Positions 46,201-57,569 of a DNA stretch of 64,000 bases are shown here, piece after piece; position 1 is the stretch's first letter; the number at the start of each line of letters is the position of its first letter. The stretch comes from Linepithema humile (taxonomy: Eukaryota > Arthropoda > Insecta > Hymenoptera > Formicidae), in NCBI RefSeq assembly GCF_040581485.1, contig NC_090133.1, positions 7,254,001-7,318,000 of the forward strand, in the 5' to 3' direction. Below the pieces are notes generated by a model that saw only the letters and a list, made by a program, of their open reading frames with translations, did not search any database and had not been told where the DNA came from. The position numbers and the translations under genes are program-made.

Positions 46201-47170
46201 TGCAAGCGCGTCTTCGCGATCTAACATGATATATTTCCAATATTTTTCGAATTAAGTGCTTAAGCATACGTATAAAATTATTGTTCTATTTTTTTTCACA
46301 AAATCAAATAACATGGTAATATTTTTCATTAAAAATTTTCGTATTATATGTGATTTTGATCTTTTTCAAGCCGTCCGATGTTTCGATCATTTATCTTTTA
46401 GAAATCTTTCAGAAGTGCTGCATATGTTGCGCAGATAATGAATAGGTTGTTGGGCGTTTGCCAACGAAAAGCCTCGTTGCTTGGGCTGTTTATTAATTTC
46501 TTCATTATTAAGCACTCGAAGGCACGTATGATACCACGAAGGGCTGTGTTATTATAACCGCACCGTCACACCCACCTATGGCGTGCGCTGTACGCATTAG
46601 CCAGCTCTTTCTCTCTCTCTATCTTTCACTTACAAAGGGACGTACATTGTCGCACACGCCTCGCGTACATACGTGAAATATCTTCGCAGCACCGCGCCGC
46701 TCTCGGCCGGATTAAAAAGGGCGCGCGCTTTGTCGCGCGAATTGGGTCATCGCAATTCAACTTTTCGATCTTAATCGAATTGTTGGCGCGAGCGAGAATG
46801 GACCCGCTGGGAGAGCTCGCGGTGGCTAATACGCTCACGTGACGCGAAATAAGATTATAATTAATATGCCGTGTATCTGTTGCATGTAAAATCGATATAC
46901 CGGTGTCCTCTTGCGCGCTCCGACTGCGACGCGGTAACTCCAAGGTAACGAGCGCAGTTTCAAAGTCATTTCATGGCTTCGCATGGTACCTCAAAATGTA
47001 ATCGGTCGAGAGTTAAAAATAGTCGAACAACAATAGTGATCGCAGAATGCAGAATCGATTACATGTATTCAAATATATGTATTTTAAAACCATGAATATC
47101 ACTAGCAAGTATAATTTTGCTTTCTTTGAACTCTTTTTTTATTTAAATAGCTATACAACTTAACTAGGTT
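46201..47170. other. AT-rich and CpG-rich mixture
   Basis: AT-rich to 46440, CpG-rich to 46980, AT-rich after. No gene seen. Confidence 0.45.
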
Positions 47171-47571
47171 ACTTTGGAGTGAACAAGGCATTGATTTCTC
47201 TCGAACAATGTCGAAATCGATATGTAGAGTTGCATAATGCTTGGAGAACGGAAGAGGAACCGGCGCGACCTCCGCGTCATCGTCGATCTTTTGGTGGCGG
47301 TGACACGTTGTCCTTCGGGCGGACGTTTAACACCGAAGTACAACAGCGGCGGTAGGCGATGCATATGCATCCAGCTTCCGCTCTAACCGTTGCATACGAC
47401 CGGTAAAGTTCACGGGGTCGTCCGTTCGCGGTAGCGGACGCCGGCAAAGCGACCCGTCCGGAAAATATGAGCACCGCTGGATTCGCCATGTTGGCTACCA
47501 TTGCGTTGGTTGAGCTTGGAACGGAGCTGTTTCCGGTACTGGAGGGCAGAGCAGGTATATCTATATACTAC

Positions 47572-47573
<2 letters not shown>

Positions 47574-47620
<47 letters not shown>
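47574..47620. repeat. (TA)n microsatellite
   Basis: About 23 units, perfect. Confidence 0.96.
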
Positions 47621-47621
<1 letters not shown>

Positions 47622-47831
47622 ACACACTATGGATATATGTACATGTATATACGTATAGACACACGTACGCACACACACTATGGCTTTGCAGGCCTTCACC
47701 CCCGTTCAGCCCATCTCAAACACCCTCGTGTTCACCCCTCGCACCACTCCTATGCTGCGGGGGCTGTTAGAGGGTTGCGCGGGTTGGAGAACCCAAGAGA
47801 GACAGATAGACAGCGAAAATGAAAGAGCAGC

Positions 47832-47856
47832 AGAGAGAGAGAGAGAGAGAGAGAGA
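47832..47856. repeat. (GA)n microsatellite
   Basis: Twelve units. Confidence 0.93.
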
Positions 47857-48188
47857 AGCGAAATAGTCGCTCTCAACTTGGTTCACAGTATCATGGATCT
47901 GTCGTCTCTATCCTCTCTTTCTGTCTCTCTCTTCCTCACATTATCTCCCTCTCTCTCGTTTACACACGATTCAACTTCCGCCAGGGTACCTTCAAGGACA
48001 TCAGCGCGATGAGGCCGGATAGCTGGAGAGTGCGGTCGACAGCATCGAGAACTCGGCTACGCCGCACAGTCGATACTCGCAGTCGAGCCTTTAAGAATCC
48101 GCAACTTCCGGCAAGAACTTTCCGTCCAGCGTGGACGGCGAGATATTAACCTTTAGGAGGTTGAAAGACATTATAAACTCCCTCTAAG

Positions 48189-48305
48189 ATGGAGTCTAGC
48201 TCTTTGAAGATAGTGAACTGGAATGCTTTCTCTCAAAATGGAATCTCCATAATGGAATTTGAAAGAATATCTCTCTTGCTGCCGACAGCAGCCTTTGTCA
48301 CATGA
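48189..48305 (+). pseudogene. Possible relic of a non-LTR retrotransposon endonuclease start
   Basis: A 38-codon frame reads MESSSLKIVNWNAFSQNG... and ends in PTAAFVT then stop. Established knowledge: the APE-type endonuclease of jockey-like and related non-LTR elements begins with a short basic-hydrophobic strand followed by a WNA or WNV motif, then a helix and a strand ending in a hydrophobic pair. The order LKIVNWNA, an acidic helix-like MEFERISLLL, then AAFVT fits that outline. Only the first strand-helix-strand is present and there is no reverse transcriptase nearby, so this is at best a short broken remnant and may be coincidence. Confidence 0.13.
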
Positions 48306-48862
48306 TAGTTTCGAAATTAAATATGTGCACCTTATGTGTGTAGATACGTAATCAACAATTAGAAAGATTTTCGTGCTTTCACCGACTTATCTACTTCGTT
48401 TAAGCTCTTTAATTGTCACGATCTATCGCGCAAAACCCATTTTTATCTGTTTATTAAATCCTCTTAATGGAATTTACGTGTGGCGTGAGCTATGGCATCT
48501 ATGGCGTACGTCCGCGCGAGCCGTGTAATACTTCTAATTCCTATTATCCTTTATAAGAGGGTCCGTCGTTGAATTTTTAGTGGCCGGCGCGCGTTCTAGG
48601 AACGTTCTCGCGCACTGAAATGAATTTCTAATTTCCTTCATTTTCCCTTCGCTCCACAGGAGGATCAGTAACACGAAAGGGATCTGAAAATGGGTATAGG
48701 GTGGGATTCGTGGGATCTGCGGTGTGTATGTTTCGGTTCTCCTCTCTAATTTCCATAAGGACCGATTGGCGCTATCTGATGAATGGCGACCCTTCGGCGC
48801 GCGATTCGTGGTAATTAGGTATTCGGCGGTATCGGGAGAGATCCTATCGGCGGACGTTCGGG

Positions 48863-48900
48863 CTCTCTCTCTCTCTCTCTCTCTCCCTCTCCCTCTCTCC
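48863..48900. repeat. (CT)n microsatellite
   Basis: CT units, then CCCTCT variants. Confidence 0.93.
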
Positions 48901-49151
48901 CTCCTTCTCTTTCGATGGCGCAAAACAATTATGAATCCGGCGCGGGGATAGGCGTCGACCCTCACCCTCCTCGTTCCCTCTCGACATCTCCACCTCCTTC
49001 CACCGCGAGAGGTGCAGAGATGTTAAATAACCAATAATTGAGCGACGCTCATAAAATCTTCATTACACGCCGACGCTCTAATAAAATCGTCCACGCACTA
49101 ATTTCCCGGCCCTCATCTCGATTTACCCCATTTTCGCTCAAGGGGGTAACT

Positions 49152-49166
49152 TCCCTCTCTTTCTCT

Positions 49167-49224
<58 letters not shown>
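49152..49224. repeat. (CT)n tract with TTT interruptions
   Basis: About 70 bp of CT with regular CTTT interruptions. Confidence 0.95.
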
Positions 49225-50330
49225 TCCCCTTTCTTTCTCTTTCTCTGTCTCGCCTCCTCTTTAGTCACAGTAACGCTTTTACAAGCCGGCAGCGCGGCAG
49301 TCAGGCATACGGAAGAACGGGATGGAAAGAGGGTTGGCAGGCTGAAGAGCGCCACGGGGCGGCATCGCTGAACGAGACAATCATGTTATCGTATTATTTA
49401 TCCACAGCATCGTGAGTTGATATACATGTTATCGCGTGATTTTTTTATGACAAAGACCGCGATTGAAGCGCCGGCCATGCGGCTTACCGTCCGTTAACGC
49501 GCCGATAAATAATCGCATCGCCGACCCTTCATTGATCCTCGTAAATTGAAGGTAGCGTGCATTTGTTTCTTGTTTTTTTTTTTTTTTGCATAGCAGGTAA
49601 AAGGGGAAAACAATTCAATTGTGACCCATTTAAAAAAAATATCACTACTCGCGTTCTAAATTGCGCTTTTTTTTTTTACGCAATGCTATTTAAAGTTCAT
49701 TTTAGATCGTTCTTTCGCTTTGTATACCAGCAAATGACGGAACTTTGAAAGTTTCTCTTCCGACGAGAGGAATTCGGATGTGAAGGAACGAAATAAACCG
49801 CGTTTTCTTAGAGCGGGAATATTATTTTTACGCAGTTCTAAGCACTTTTCTTTTTTTTTTCTTTCATCTAGACCGGCTTTTCCGGCACCGGTAATTGGAC
49901 GCAGCCAAAGCCTCGCCACCGTTTCCGAGTCACGTGTGTGATCCGTGCGGACGCACCTCGGCTCCGGCCCGTATACTCAACTCGTTAGCCGAGCTACCTG
50001 CTAGTTAAATAATTAACATTTTGGTTAGAGTGTACTCCCTCTCCCTTTGTTCCCGCTCCCCCTGTGCAACCTTTGTCCGACTGCCGCGCTCTCTCCTACG
50101 CCCTATCTCGCTCGCTTGGCCGACCGCGCCACGTCCCTTTCTCTCTCTACCGGCCTTGCACCCTGCCGCGTTTCTCTGCTGGCAGGCATATAGGTACGCT
50201 AAGTTCGCCGATGTGCGGCCCCGTAACACGAGCCCCAGTTAGTCCACCACGCTGTCCACTGCACCTCGCTCTAAACCCACCTTCCCCCGCCCCGCTCGCC
50301 CATGCGGCCATCTCTCCCTCTGTCCACCCT

Positions 50331-50361
50331 TTCTCTCTCCCTCCCTCCCTCCCTCCCTCCG

Positions 50362-50404
<43 letters not shown>

Positions 50405-50436
50405 TTCTCTCTCGCGCTCTCTCTCTCTCTCTCTCT
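50331..50436. repeat. Compound CTCC/CT microsatellite
   Basis: Five CTCC units, about 16 CT units, then further CT units after a short TCGCG interruption. Confidence 0.95.
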
Positions 50437-50850
50437 GTGCGCCCTAGCACGTTGCACTCGGAGGCTTCGAGCGCTACAGTCCGCACCCTCCACGGTGTGC
50501 ATATTGCACGGTGCACTGTAACTATGCCCGCAGTCCTGAAATATACAGCCCACTAGAAACGCGTACCGCATGCGTGTATCGGGTGTGAATGTGTGGGTGT
50601 GTGTCCGTGGATACGTGTACGTGAAGCGGCACACCACACGACAGAGGAGTGAACGGGAAAGAGAGATGGAGGGACAAAGGGGGGAAAGAGAGAAAGATAA
50701 CAGTAAAGGGCTCGAGAAAGAGCGAGAAGGTGAGAAGAACGGAGAATGAAAAGGGAAGGGGTTGGTTCCCCATAGCTACCCCTCTTTCGCTCGTCACCAC
50801 GCTGAAAGGTGTACAGGGATGGAAGGTGTCCGTGTATGCGAGCACGCTAT

Positions 50851-50851
<1 letters not shown>

Positions 50852-50883
<32 letters not shown>

Positions 50884-50888
50884 GCGCA
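50852..50888. repeat. Compound (CA)n(CG)n array
   Basis: Nine CA units run directly into nine CG units. Alternating purine-pyrimidine over about 36 bases is the classic Z-DNA-prone arrangement. Confidence 0.95.
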
Positions 50889-51280
50889 CGGAGCGGAACA
50901 TACGCGCTATAGCGCGGTGCTCGTGGGCGCGCGAGGATGTATCTAGACACCGCCACGTATGGCCGCTGTATCGCGTTAATGTACGTAGTAATGCATTATT
51001 AAATAATGTCCGGCCGTATACGTACGCCGGCCGCGGTGCGCTGGCGAGCGAAGAACATTCACCTCGCTCTCGTGCTGTCAGAGTCTAGGCCGTGCGAATG
51101 AGCGAGCGAACGATCGAACGGGCTTTCGATCCGCGGCTGTGCGACTGCTGGCCGAGTTCAGGGTTCGCGTCGTTTCACCGAAGAACGATCGATTTTTCCA
51201 TCCACCTTCTCTATTACCGTTCCGCAACACCGTAACCGACTGCGAGAAATAGCCGCTGGTAGCAATCGATTAATGTTTAC

Positions 51281-52342
51281 GAATAGTAGTTTGAATTTTA
51301 AAAAATGATGTTTGAACAGCAATCTCATGCAAAACAAGTTAAAAGTTATTAAATTCATTTTTTTCTAGAAGTGTGATAGATGTCGATTGTGATTATTTAG
51401 AACTGAAGAAATCTTGCTGAAATATTAAAATTAAGTAATTAAATATGTTAAATAAATTCTGTAATCGCAATTTACCAAGTAATATTATTGAATTATATAT
51501 TTATATACGCGATGGTTTATAATAGTATATTACATACATCTTTAAATATATATGTATATACATAATTATATAGTAATGTGTTTATAGTATAAAAGCCATT
51601 TATTTTTTAGAAGTAATATGCAACACTTCAATGTTTAAACATCCATTAATTTCAATGAGAAGCAGAGATGTACTAATTTTAAAACTTTTAAACTAAATGC
51701 CACGGGTTTTAAATAATACTTCTTTGCCGCGGAATCGATACGATGACAGATCTTTTTAAACCTTTTGATTATCACGTATAAAAGTCACGCGACGAGAAGA
51801 TATATAGCGATTTATTGACACGCCGATTAGTCGTTTCTACGACGTTCCACCGAGTAACCATTTATCAAGTCGCCTATCCCGATTCCGTCGCAACATCGGG
51901 GCATTAGAAGCGATTGGTAGGTTACGCGGCGGATCAGGTGAATCTCCACCGGCTGGAAATCTTTCCGACGAGATCCTCGCCGCTCGTCGTTGTTCTCGTC
52001 GTACGCGGGTGTCCATCGCGGTTCAAGTGGTCGAACTCGGTCGTAGTTCGAGGCTGATTTAATCTTCAAACAATCCGAATCACGACGAGGTTTCGGGTCC
52101 ATCGGTTTGTTTGCCTGGCCACGGTTGTTTGCACCCTTCGCTACCTCTCCGTTCATCCGTTTCCCTCCTCTTCCCCCCACGGTCCCTGCTCCTACCTCGG
52201 CAACTCTACCGTTCGCTCCCACATCGTCCTCCTCGGCTGCTCCTTCCCGTTCTGCCCCGACGCCCCTCTTCCGCCCCACGAAGCACATGCCTACAGCAAC
52301 TTAGGAGTCGCCAGTGAGTCTGGACCCTAACAAGAAACTTAC
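51281..52342. other. AT-rich spacer then CpG-rich block
   Basis: AT-rich to 51740. Then CpG-rich with an open minus-strand frame (51827-52288, 153 codons, beginning MCFVGRKRGVGAEREGAAEE and partly low complexity in G/E/A). C-skewed at 52110-52270. The frame is uncertain; the C-terminal part (about codons 70-153) is not repetitive. Confidence 0.35.
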
Positions 52343-52394
52343 CCTTCCGCCCAAGCGCCCCTCCGCGCAGCGCCCCGACGTTGTTCCATCGTTC
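52343..52394 (-). other. Best candidate minus-strand exon, 52 bp
   Basis: Read on the minus strand, the acceptor is CCTCCTTCTCTCAGCAG, an excellent pyrimidine tract with CAG. The donor is CGGAAGG|GTAAGTTTCT, matching consensus at six or more positions. The exon contains an ATG (MEQRRGAARRGAWAEG) and a second frame is open across it (QERWNNVGALRGGALGRKG). Both flanks fit on a single strand with no repeats at the junctions. The product is not recognised. If joined after the candidate exon at 59936-59988 the frame would remain open, which is mild support for a minus-strand transcript. Chance is not excluded. Confidence 0.33.
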
Positions 52395-52890
52395 CTGCTG
52401 AGAGAAGGAGGTTGATAGTAACAGAGTACGGAGAATGCGAGAAGAGAGAAGGAGAACGCGGCGGGGCGAGCGGGGATGCGCGTTGGCTGGGTGGAAGCCG
52501 GGATGCGAGTTTCGGTCTACGAAGGGTGGAGATCGGAATTGTGGGGGACTTGGTGGTGTCCAGGGTGGCAGCCACGATGGCATTACCTAAGGGTCTGCTG
52601 TGGAAGGAAGCCGGAGGAAAATAGAAGGGAGGGGGAGAGAGGGAGACGGAGATGGGGCGAGCGAAAGAGAGGCCGACAAAAAGAGACGTCGGCAGAAAGA
52701 GAGAGAAAGAGTGAGGGAGAAGGACGGTCAGGTTGGAAGGAGGGACTTCTTGCAAAAAGACACTAGAGGACAAAGGGGTATAAGACCGACCGGACGGGCG
52801 ACTCGGGTTCGAAACGAACAAAGGAAACGTTTAATCTCAACGTGTTACCTCGAAGAAACCACCGCTCAGTCATCTAGCATTGTACTTGGT
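52395..52890. other. Purine-rich GC block
   Basis: G/A-rich + strand with GGGAGA-type words; E/R/G-rich frames are artefacts. It provides the minus-strand pyrimidine tract of the acceptor above. Confidence 0.55.
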
Positions 52891-54059
52891 TGATCCCATT
52901 GTCCTTATTTCTTACATTCTGGAAATTAGTTATGTAGTGTGTGAGGAAGACAACGAACCTCGCGGAACGATACTGTCCGAAAACTAAGATCCGTTGAAAA
53001 ATTTTATATCTGTGTGTTTGCGCGCGCGATTGAATCTCTCCCTCGGCACATTTATGAAATTAATCATAAGGTTAAACCGTCAATGAACGACGTGTCACAT
53101 GATTGTTGAACATTTTCCGCATCGAAGGAAGTCGTATGGATTGCGCGTAATACCTAAGTGCGCAATCTATCCGAATAAAACATGAGATTAAACATAAACT
53201 TTTGTTGGACTAAACATAAAGTCCGGGTTTTCTATAGAAATATATGTATTTGCAAAAATTCAATATACATTTTTTTTTTATCCTTTGTCTCTTACCATTT
53301 GATTTTTTAACTTTTTTGTACTTTTATTTAATTTATTTAAAAAATTTTGCAGAAATAATTTAAATCGAATAAAGATCGTAATAATGATTTTCTCATCATA
53401 ATTGCAACAGCCAAAATTATTTATATTAATGTACATAAAATTGTTAGTATTGTTAGAATCTTAAAGAAATTAATTTCACTAAATAAGTGAAGAAAAAGTG
53501 TATCTTGTTCACAATGAGAAAATGATGTACCATTGCAGGATATAGAAAACTTGCCAACGTGATTGAAATTCAGCTTTCTGTAAAGCTTGAATGATCGTTG
53601 GTCAAAAGTTCACGAAATATCTTTCTGTATCAGCCGTCGTTGTAGTGTTTTCAATTGCATATATTTTTCCTTTGCATTCTTCTGAATCATGAGTCGCTTT
53701 TTGCTTTTTGACAGAATAATTTTTAGAATCTCTAATTCACTCAGAATATCTATATTTATAAATAATCTAGGATACAAAGAATAGTTTGATTAGGAATTTC
53801 AAAGCAAATAAAATGATTCTAGCAATTCTAAGATAATTCTTCTAGAGATTTAATTTTGTTTTCAATCGAGATTTAATATGCGAGATTTAATGACATTAAG
53901 GTATTATCATATTACTTAAGCTAGCATTAAATGTGAAAATCGTTATTTCATCTTATTATCGGTTGGATATTGCTTACCGCTTCATTCATTTATTATATCT
54001 CTGTTTTAGAACATTCACTAGTCTATTTTTAAAAATAAGAAATATTCTTAGCTCCTATA

Positions 54060-54093
<34 letters not shown>

Positions 54094-54240
54094 CAGTATA
54101 CTGTTCGTGATTTTCGCTGAATGATTTCTTCAGAAGAATGCTGTTTTTAACAGAAAGTATAATATTTTATACAAATAATTCACAATAATTTTACTCATGT
54201 CACTTTAGTTTATTAGATCCTAAGGCTCCATGGAGGCATC
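52891..54240. other. Long AT-rich stretch
   Basis: AT-rich with no open frame longer than about 63 codons; one TA array. No feature seen. Confidence 0.6.
54063..54092. repeat. (TA)n microsatellite
   Basis: Fifteen units. Confidence 0.95.
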
Positions 54241-54723
54241 ATAAAATTTTATTGATTCTCAGAGTGGTGACAAAAATCATGACCAAACTCTCTCTCTCTT
54301 TCTTTTTCTCTCTTTCTTTTTTCTGAAAGATAACTGTCTACCTTCATCCGGCAGCGGTGTGACACTCCCCTTCGTCGTCGCCGCTACCCCTTCGTGGAAG
54401 GCTGGAAGGTTTTTTGCCTCGGGCGATTCGGAGGGGTGGTCAGGGAAAAAAGGAAAGAGGGACGAGGAAGAGTGGGAGGAGGGTGGAGGTGAGCAAGAAC
54501 CCAACCTAAGAGACTCGATCCGAGGAAAGAGCGCACGGCAAAGGCTAGTGGAGAGAATAAGGGCGGCTTGGGGTCTCGGTGGGGTGGCAGGAGATGAAAT
54601 GGGAGTAAAGATACGAAAGGAGGACTCAGCTAGGATCCACGGGGACCACCTAAGGTATAAAGGACGACGTTCGGTCTTTCCACCCCTATATTTGTCCCCT
54701 CCGTGCGTCTCCCCGCCGTCCCA
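54241..54723. other. GC-rich, G-skewed island with TATA-like motif
   Basis: CT words at 54285-54320, G/A-rich 54430-54640, then TATAAAGG at 54656. Frames are K/R/E-rich artefacts. Confidence 0.5.
54656..54663 (+). promoter_or_regulatory. TATA-box-like motif
   Basis: TATAAAGG in GC-rich context, where a TATA word is less likely by chance. No initiator recognised; a TA array starts 60 bases downstream. Confidence 0.2.
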
Positions 54724-54724
54724 C

Positions 54725-54747
<23 letters not shown>
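54724..54747. repeat. (TA)n microsatellite
   Basis: Twelve units followed by ACACACAC. Confidence 0.95.
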
Positions 54748-54755
<8 letters not shown>

Positions 54756-54844
54756 TGTGTCGATGTGTGAGAGAGTCTGACGTATATACACATATACCCT
54801 GCTCTTAGGTTTATAAACTCCACGCGGTATATAAAGATAAACGT

Positions 54845-54847
<3 letters not shown>

Positions 54848-54908
<61 letters not shown>
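54848..54908. repeat. (TA)n microsatellite, longest in the window
   Basis: About 30 perfect TA units; self-complementary and able to extrude as a hairpin. Confidence 0.97.
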
Positions 54909-54913
<5 letters not shown>

Positions 54914-55380
54914 CAGGTGCACAAACGCATGTACGTATCCGTGTATCGCAAACACGTATATCGCATTGTATTAAATCCGTTAACGTACAGCGGCTTATCT
55001 CTACAGGAGATAGAAAATTTTCTGCAAAGGGCTCTCATAAAAATTTTCCATTTCCCTCACGTGTAACGCCAAGTCCGTATCGTGAAACTTACATCGTGTT
55101 ACCACTCCGTTTCTCTCGCGCGTCACTTTTAGATCACATCCTAATTACAATCGTTTTTCCATTTTTTTTTTTTCACGCAATCGCACCGAAATTGCTGTTT
55201 TCGTCTGTGCGCGATTCTACACGATTCGCGTATATAAAATGCTATGATAAATCAAGTGACAGTTCCAGCGCGGTGTCACTGTTTCGCCAGAACTTGGCGA
55301 GGGAGTCGTACGGGTCGTGTAAAAAGGATGACTAGCTGGGTCAGGAAAGACGCGGGGCCGGGGATAGGAGGAGTAGCAGG
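54909..55380. other. Mixed sequence
   Basis: A minus-strand AT|GTAAGTTT donor-like word near 55090; nothing further. Confidence 0.4.
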
Positions 55381-55386
55381 GAGTGG

Positions 55387-55422
55387 GAAGAAGAAGAAGA
55401 AGAAGAAGAAGCAGAAGAAGAA
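55387..55422. repeat. (AAG)n triplet array
   Basis: About twelve AAG/CAG units. Reads poly-K on one strand, poly-F/S on the other. Confidence 0.94.
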
Positions 55423-55890
55423 GCCGGGAATACTGGCAAAGATCGAGAAACGCGAGGCGGTCGGCCGGGGAGAGAGGGTGGATGGCGGAGAACTACACCG
55501 AGAACATATCCCTGCTTGAGAAGTTCTCCACGCCACTTTCCGCCTCTATTGTGATTTATGCGCGTGATGAGGGTGGCTATATCATGGGGTTTTAGACTCC
55601 GGTGATCTCTTCGCCACTCCCCCTCCCCCTCCTTCCCACCTTTCTCCTCGTCGGACTCGCGGAGGATGGCCCGTGCGATCGTCCTCAACGAGATCACAAA
55701 GGATTCCGCCGAGTCGGCGGTCCATACCAAGCAGGGGGACGGCGCGAAGGAATCTCGCGAAGGAATACGGCGCTCCACTTTTCGACTCTGCGCGACAAGA
55801 CGCTGCTACTTGGTCGGGTCTTAATCTGGCTCCTCATCTGTCGGCTATAATTCAATTTCGCGGCGCTCTGTCATCTCACGAGGACGAGAA

Positions 55891-55891
<1 letters not shown>

Positions 55892-55923
<32 letters not shown>
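55892..55923. repeat. (GAC)n triplet array
   Basis: Ten or more units; reads poly-D in one frame on the + strand. CpG in every unit. Confidence 0.95.
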
Positions 55924-56145
55924 TGGCGACGCTGGTTTTTTTTATTCCCCCTTCTCCCCTCTAGCGAAAATCGTTATTCGCGCCGGAGCGACGAATGCAT
56001 TCGGTCATATTAAATAGGAAAATAATTTAATTTCCTCCGCTACCGCGGATTTCGCGCGCCAGATTGACGGCGGATTGATTTACATTAAGTGCGGCGTGCA
56101 ACTTTAAAGCGCGCTCCCGTTTGCCCTGCCGCGGCAACAGCGGAG

Positions 56146-56154
56146 TATATAAAG
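56146..56154 (+). promoter_or_regulatory. TATA-box candidate
   Basis: TATATAAAG in a locally GC-rich context (GGCAACAGCGGAG upstream, GGGTC downstream), a good match to the metazoan TATA consensus. Expected start would be near 56176-56182. An ATG at 56229 opens a 25-codon frame. No initiator of TCAGT type is visible. Confidence 0.27.
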
Positions 56155-56330
56155 GGTCTAAATCCGGTCGATCTGTTTTCGGTGGTATTTTTCACGTCGC
56201 CACCGCGATTCGCCGCCGGACGCACGCGATGAATATATCACTTAAGTGGAGAGCGAAACAAATATCCGGTCCCGTGTCAAAAGTTATATTTACTGGAACA
56301 CACTAAACGGTAGAACGATCAAAGTAATAG

Positions 56331-57227
56331 ATACGCGAGCGCGCTGTGGATTTTCCACGGCGCTTTTGTCAAATATTTGATACAATTATTGCTTCTTATT
56401 TATTACAGCAAACAAGTAAATGATCTAATTTCGGTGAACTGAACTTTTACCGCTACGTGATATGAGTGATACGATTTATTCCGACTGCCGCGCGAAATAT
56501 AAAGACTACTTTAGTTATATTTTCGTAATTTCTGTAATATCTCATATTGCCGGAATTATATGCTCGGGTTCTACTTTTGCTTTAAATCGAATAAGAATCA
56601 GTCTTATATGTATATTCAATTTCGTAAAAAGATCATTAGTAATCAATACCATTAGTGGCAATTGCAATCCATTAATTACATGCATACCGTTAACATTCTA
56701 TTTTCATGTCGGTGTTAACACGGTTCATATTCAAATCTGTTTCAATCGATCGGGTTCTATTTCGGGGTCGTATCGCAAGATTGACCTCATCCTATAGTTA
56801 GCCTCCGGTTACCGAGGTGAGGATACGATTCCCGGAGGTTGCTGTTTGCGAAATGTAGCCGTAAGCGCGTAACTCCGTTTGTTTAATTAAATTCACGCGA
56901 ATGCCGCGGGCTGTAACTACCGATCTATGAAATAAAAGGCAGCGCGCGCCCGGGTATCGTTGCGCCGCGCAACATCGTCGGTCGCAACTTTGCAATCCTT
57001 TGTGAAGTCGCCCAATAGGGGACGATGTAATGCGCGATTGCACGATCCTAAACAGGCGAAGGGAAATATGATTAACTATCGAGTACCGTTATAGAAATAT
57101 TCGTGACTTCACAAAGCATAAAGAAATAGTAACACTTTGATGTTCTCACAAAGTTTTCGCAAAATATTTCTATATGTAAGAAACCACAAAATATTACGCA
57201 GCGAGAGAAGACAGTTAAATTTAGGTA
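56331..57227. other. AT-rich spacer with CpG patch
   Basis: A 111-codon + frame starting at 56462 (MSDTIYSDCRAKYKDYFSYI) continues to 56797 in moderately AT-rich DNA. It is hydrophobic (VISVISHIAGIICSGSTF) and not recognised; it could be a decayed coding remnant. CpG-rich at 56780-57050. Confidence 0.35.
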
Positions 57228-57461
57228 ATGTCGGAAAAAAATGGCCACTCAACTTTTAACCTGAAATATAACGGTTCCATTGTTGAAATGGTCAATGGGT
57301 ATCTTCGGGCATTCATCGGAATTCTTCGGATTGCCGTCATAAAAGCCGAAGCTAGAAAAATTTTCGAGGAAAATGCAAACATACCTGTTTCGTTTGGCGA
57401 AGTCATCACCGATGAAAAGTGCTACCTGAGTAGAGATGGATATCCGGTCGAAGGAAACTAA
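57228..57461 (+). CDS. Small intronless open frame, probable retrocopy
   Basis: The ATG opens a 77-codon frame, MSEKNGHSTFNLKYNGSI, followed by a helix-rich segment (FIGILRIAVIKAEARKIFEE) and then NIPVSFGEVITDEK before the stop. The composition is protein-like although the DNA is AT-rich. An AATAAA at 57535 and an 18-A genomic run at 57570 lie downstream at normal mRNA spacing, so the unit looks like a reverse-transcribed mRNA. The helix, short loop and hydrophobic tail weakly recall small histone-fold proteins such as CENP-X/MHF2, but key positions do not align convincingly and I do not assign it. An antisense frame (57221-57409) is its shadow. Confidence 0.35.
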   Translation: MSEKNGHSTFNLKYNGSIVEMVNGYLRAFIGILRIAVIKAEARKIFEENANIPVSFGEVITDEKCYLSRDGYPVEGN

Positions 57462-57569
57462 AAGCGGAACCTATCTTCGAAGCACTTTGAAATACGAAGT
57501 CCTTGATAAAGCTATTCATGGTTTCATCTCATCTAATAAAAAGAGAAAGAAAAAGAAATTAAAATTAAT
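57462..57569 (+). other. 3'-UTR-like segment with poly(A) signal
   Basis: AT-rich sequence between the stop codon and the A run, carrying AATAAA at 57535-57540, 30 bases before the A run. A second AATAAA overlaps the start of the A run. Confidence 0.35.

Larger units (their letters stand above)
47171..48188. other. CpG-rich block with TA and GA arrays
   Basis: Overlapping short frames without family. A TA array and a GA array are followed by CT words and then repeat-free CpG-rich sequence (47990-48150). Confidence 0.45.
48306..49560. other. Mixed sequence with two CT tracts
   Basis: AT-rich at first, CpG-containing after 48480. Two CT tracts. No gene recognised. Confidence 0.45.
49561..51280. 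other. GC-rich block with long pyrimidine and purine tracts
   Basis: A T15 run at 49573-49587 is followed closely by CATAGCAG. A CT-rich tract (50030-50450) is followed by a GA-rich tract (50640-50760), giving a pyrimidine-to-purine couplet, then a CA/CG array and CpG-rich sequence to 51180. Frames are S/L/R artefacts. Confidence 0.55.
55423..56330. other. CpG-rich block ending in a TATA candidate
   Basis: CpG-rich with one GAC array. Open frames are long in several phases but unassigned. Confidence 0.45.

Noticed and set aside
49573..49600. T15 run followed by GCATAGCAG and GTAAAA, acceptor directly against donor
   Set aside because: Acceptor and donor abut with no exon between them, and the T run is a simple homopolymer.
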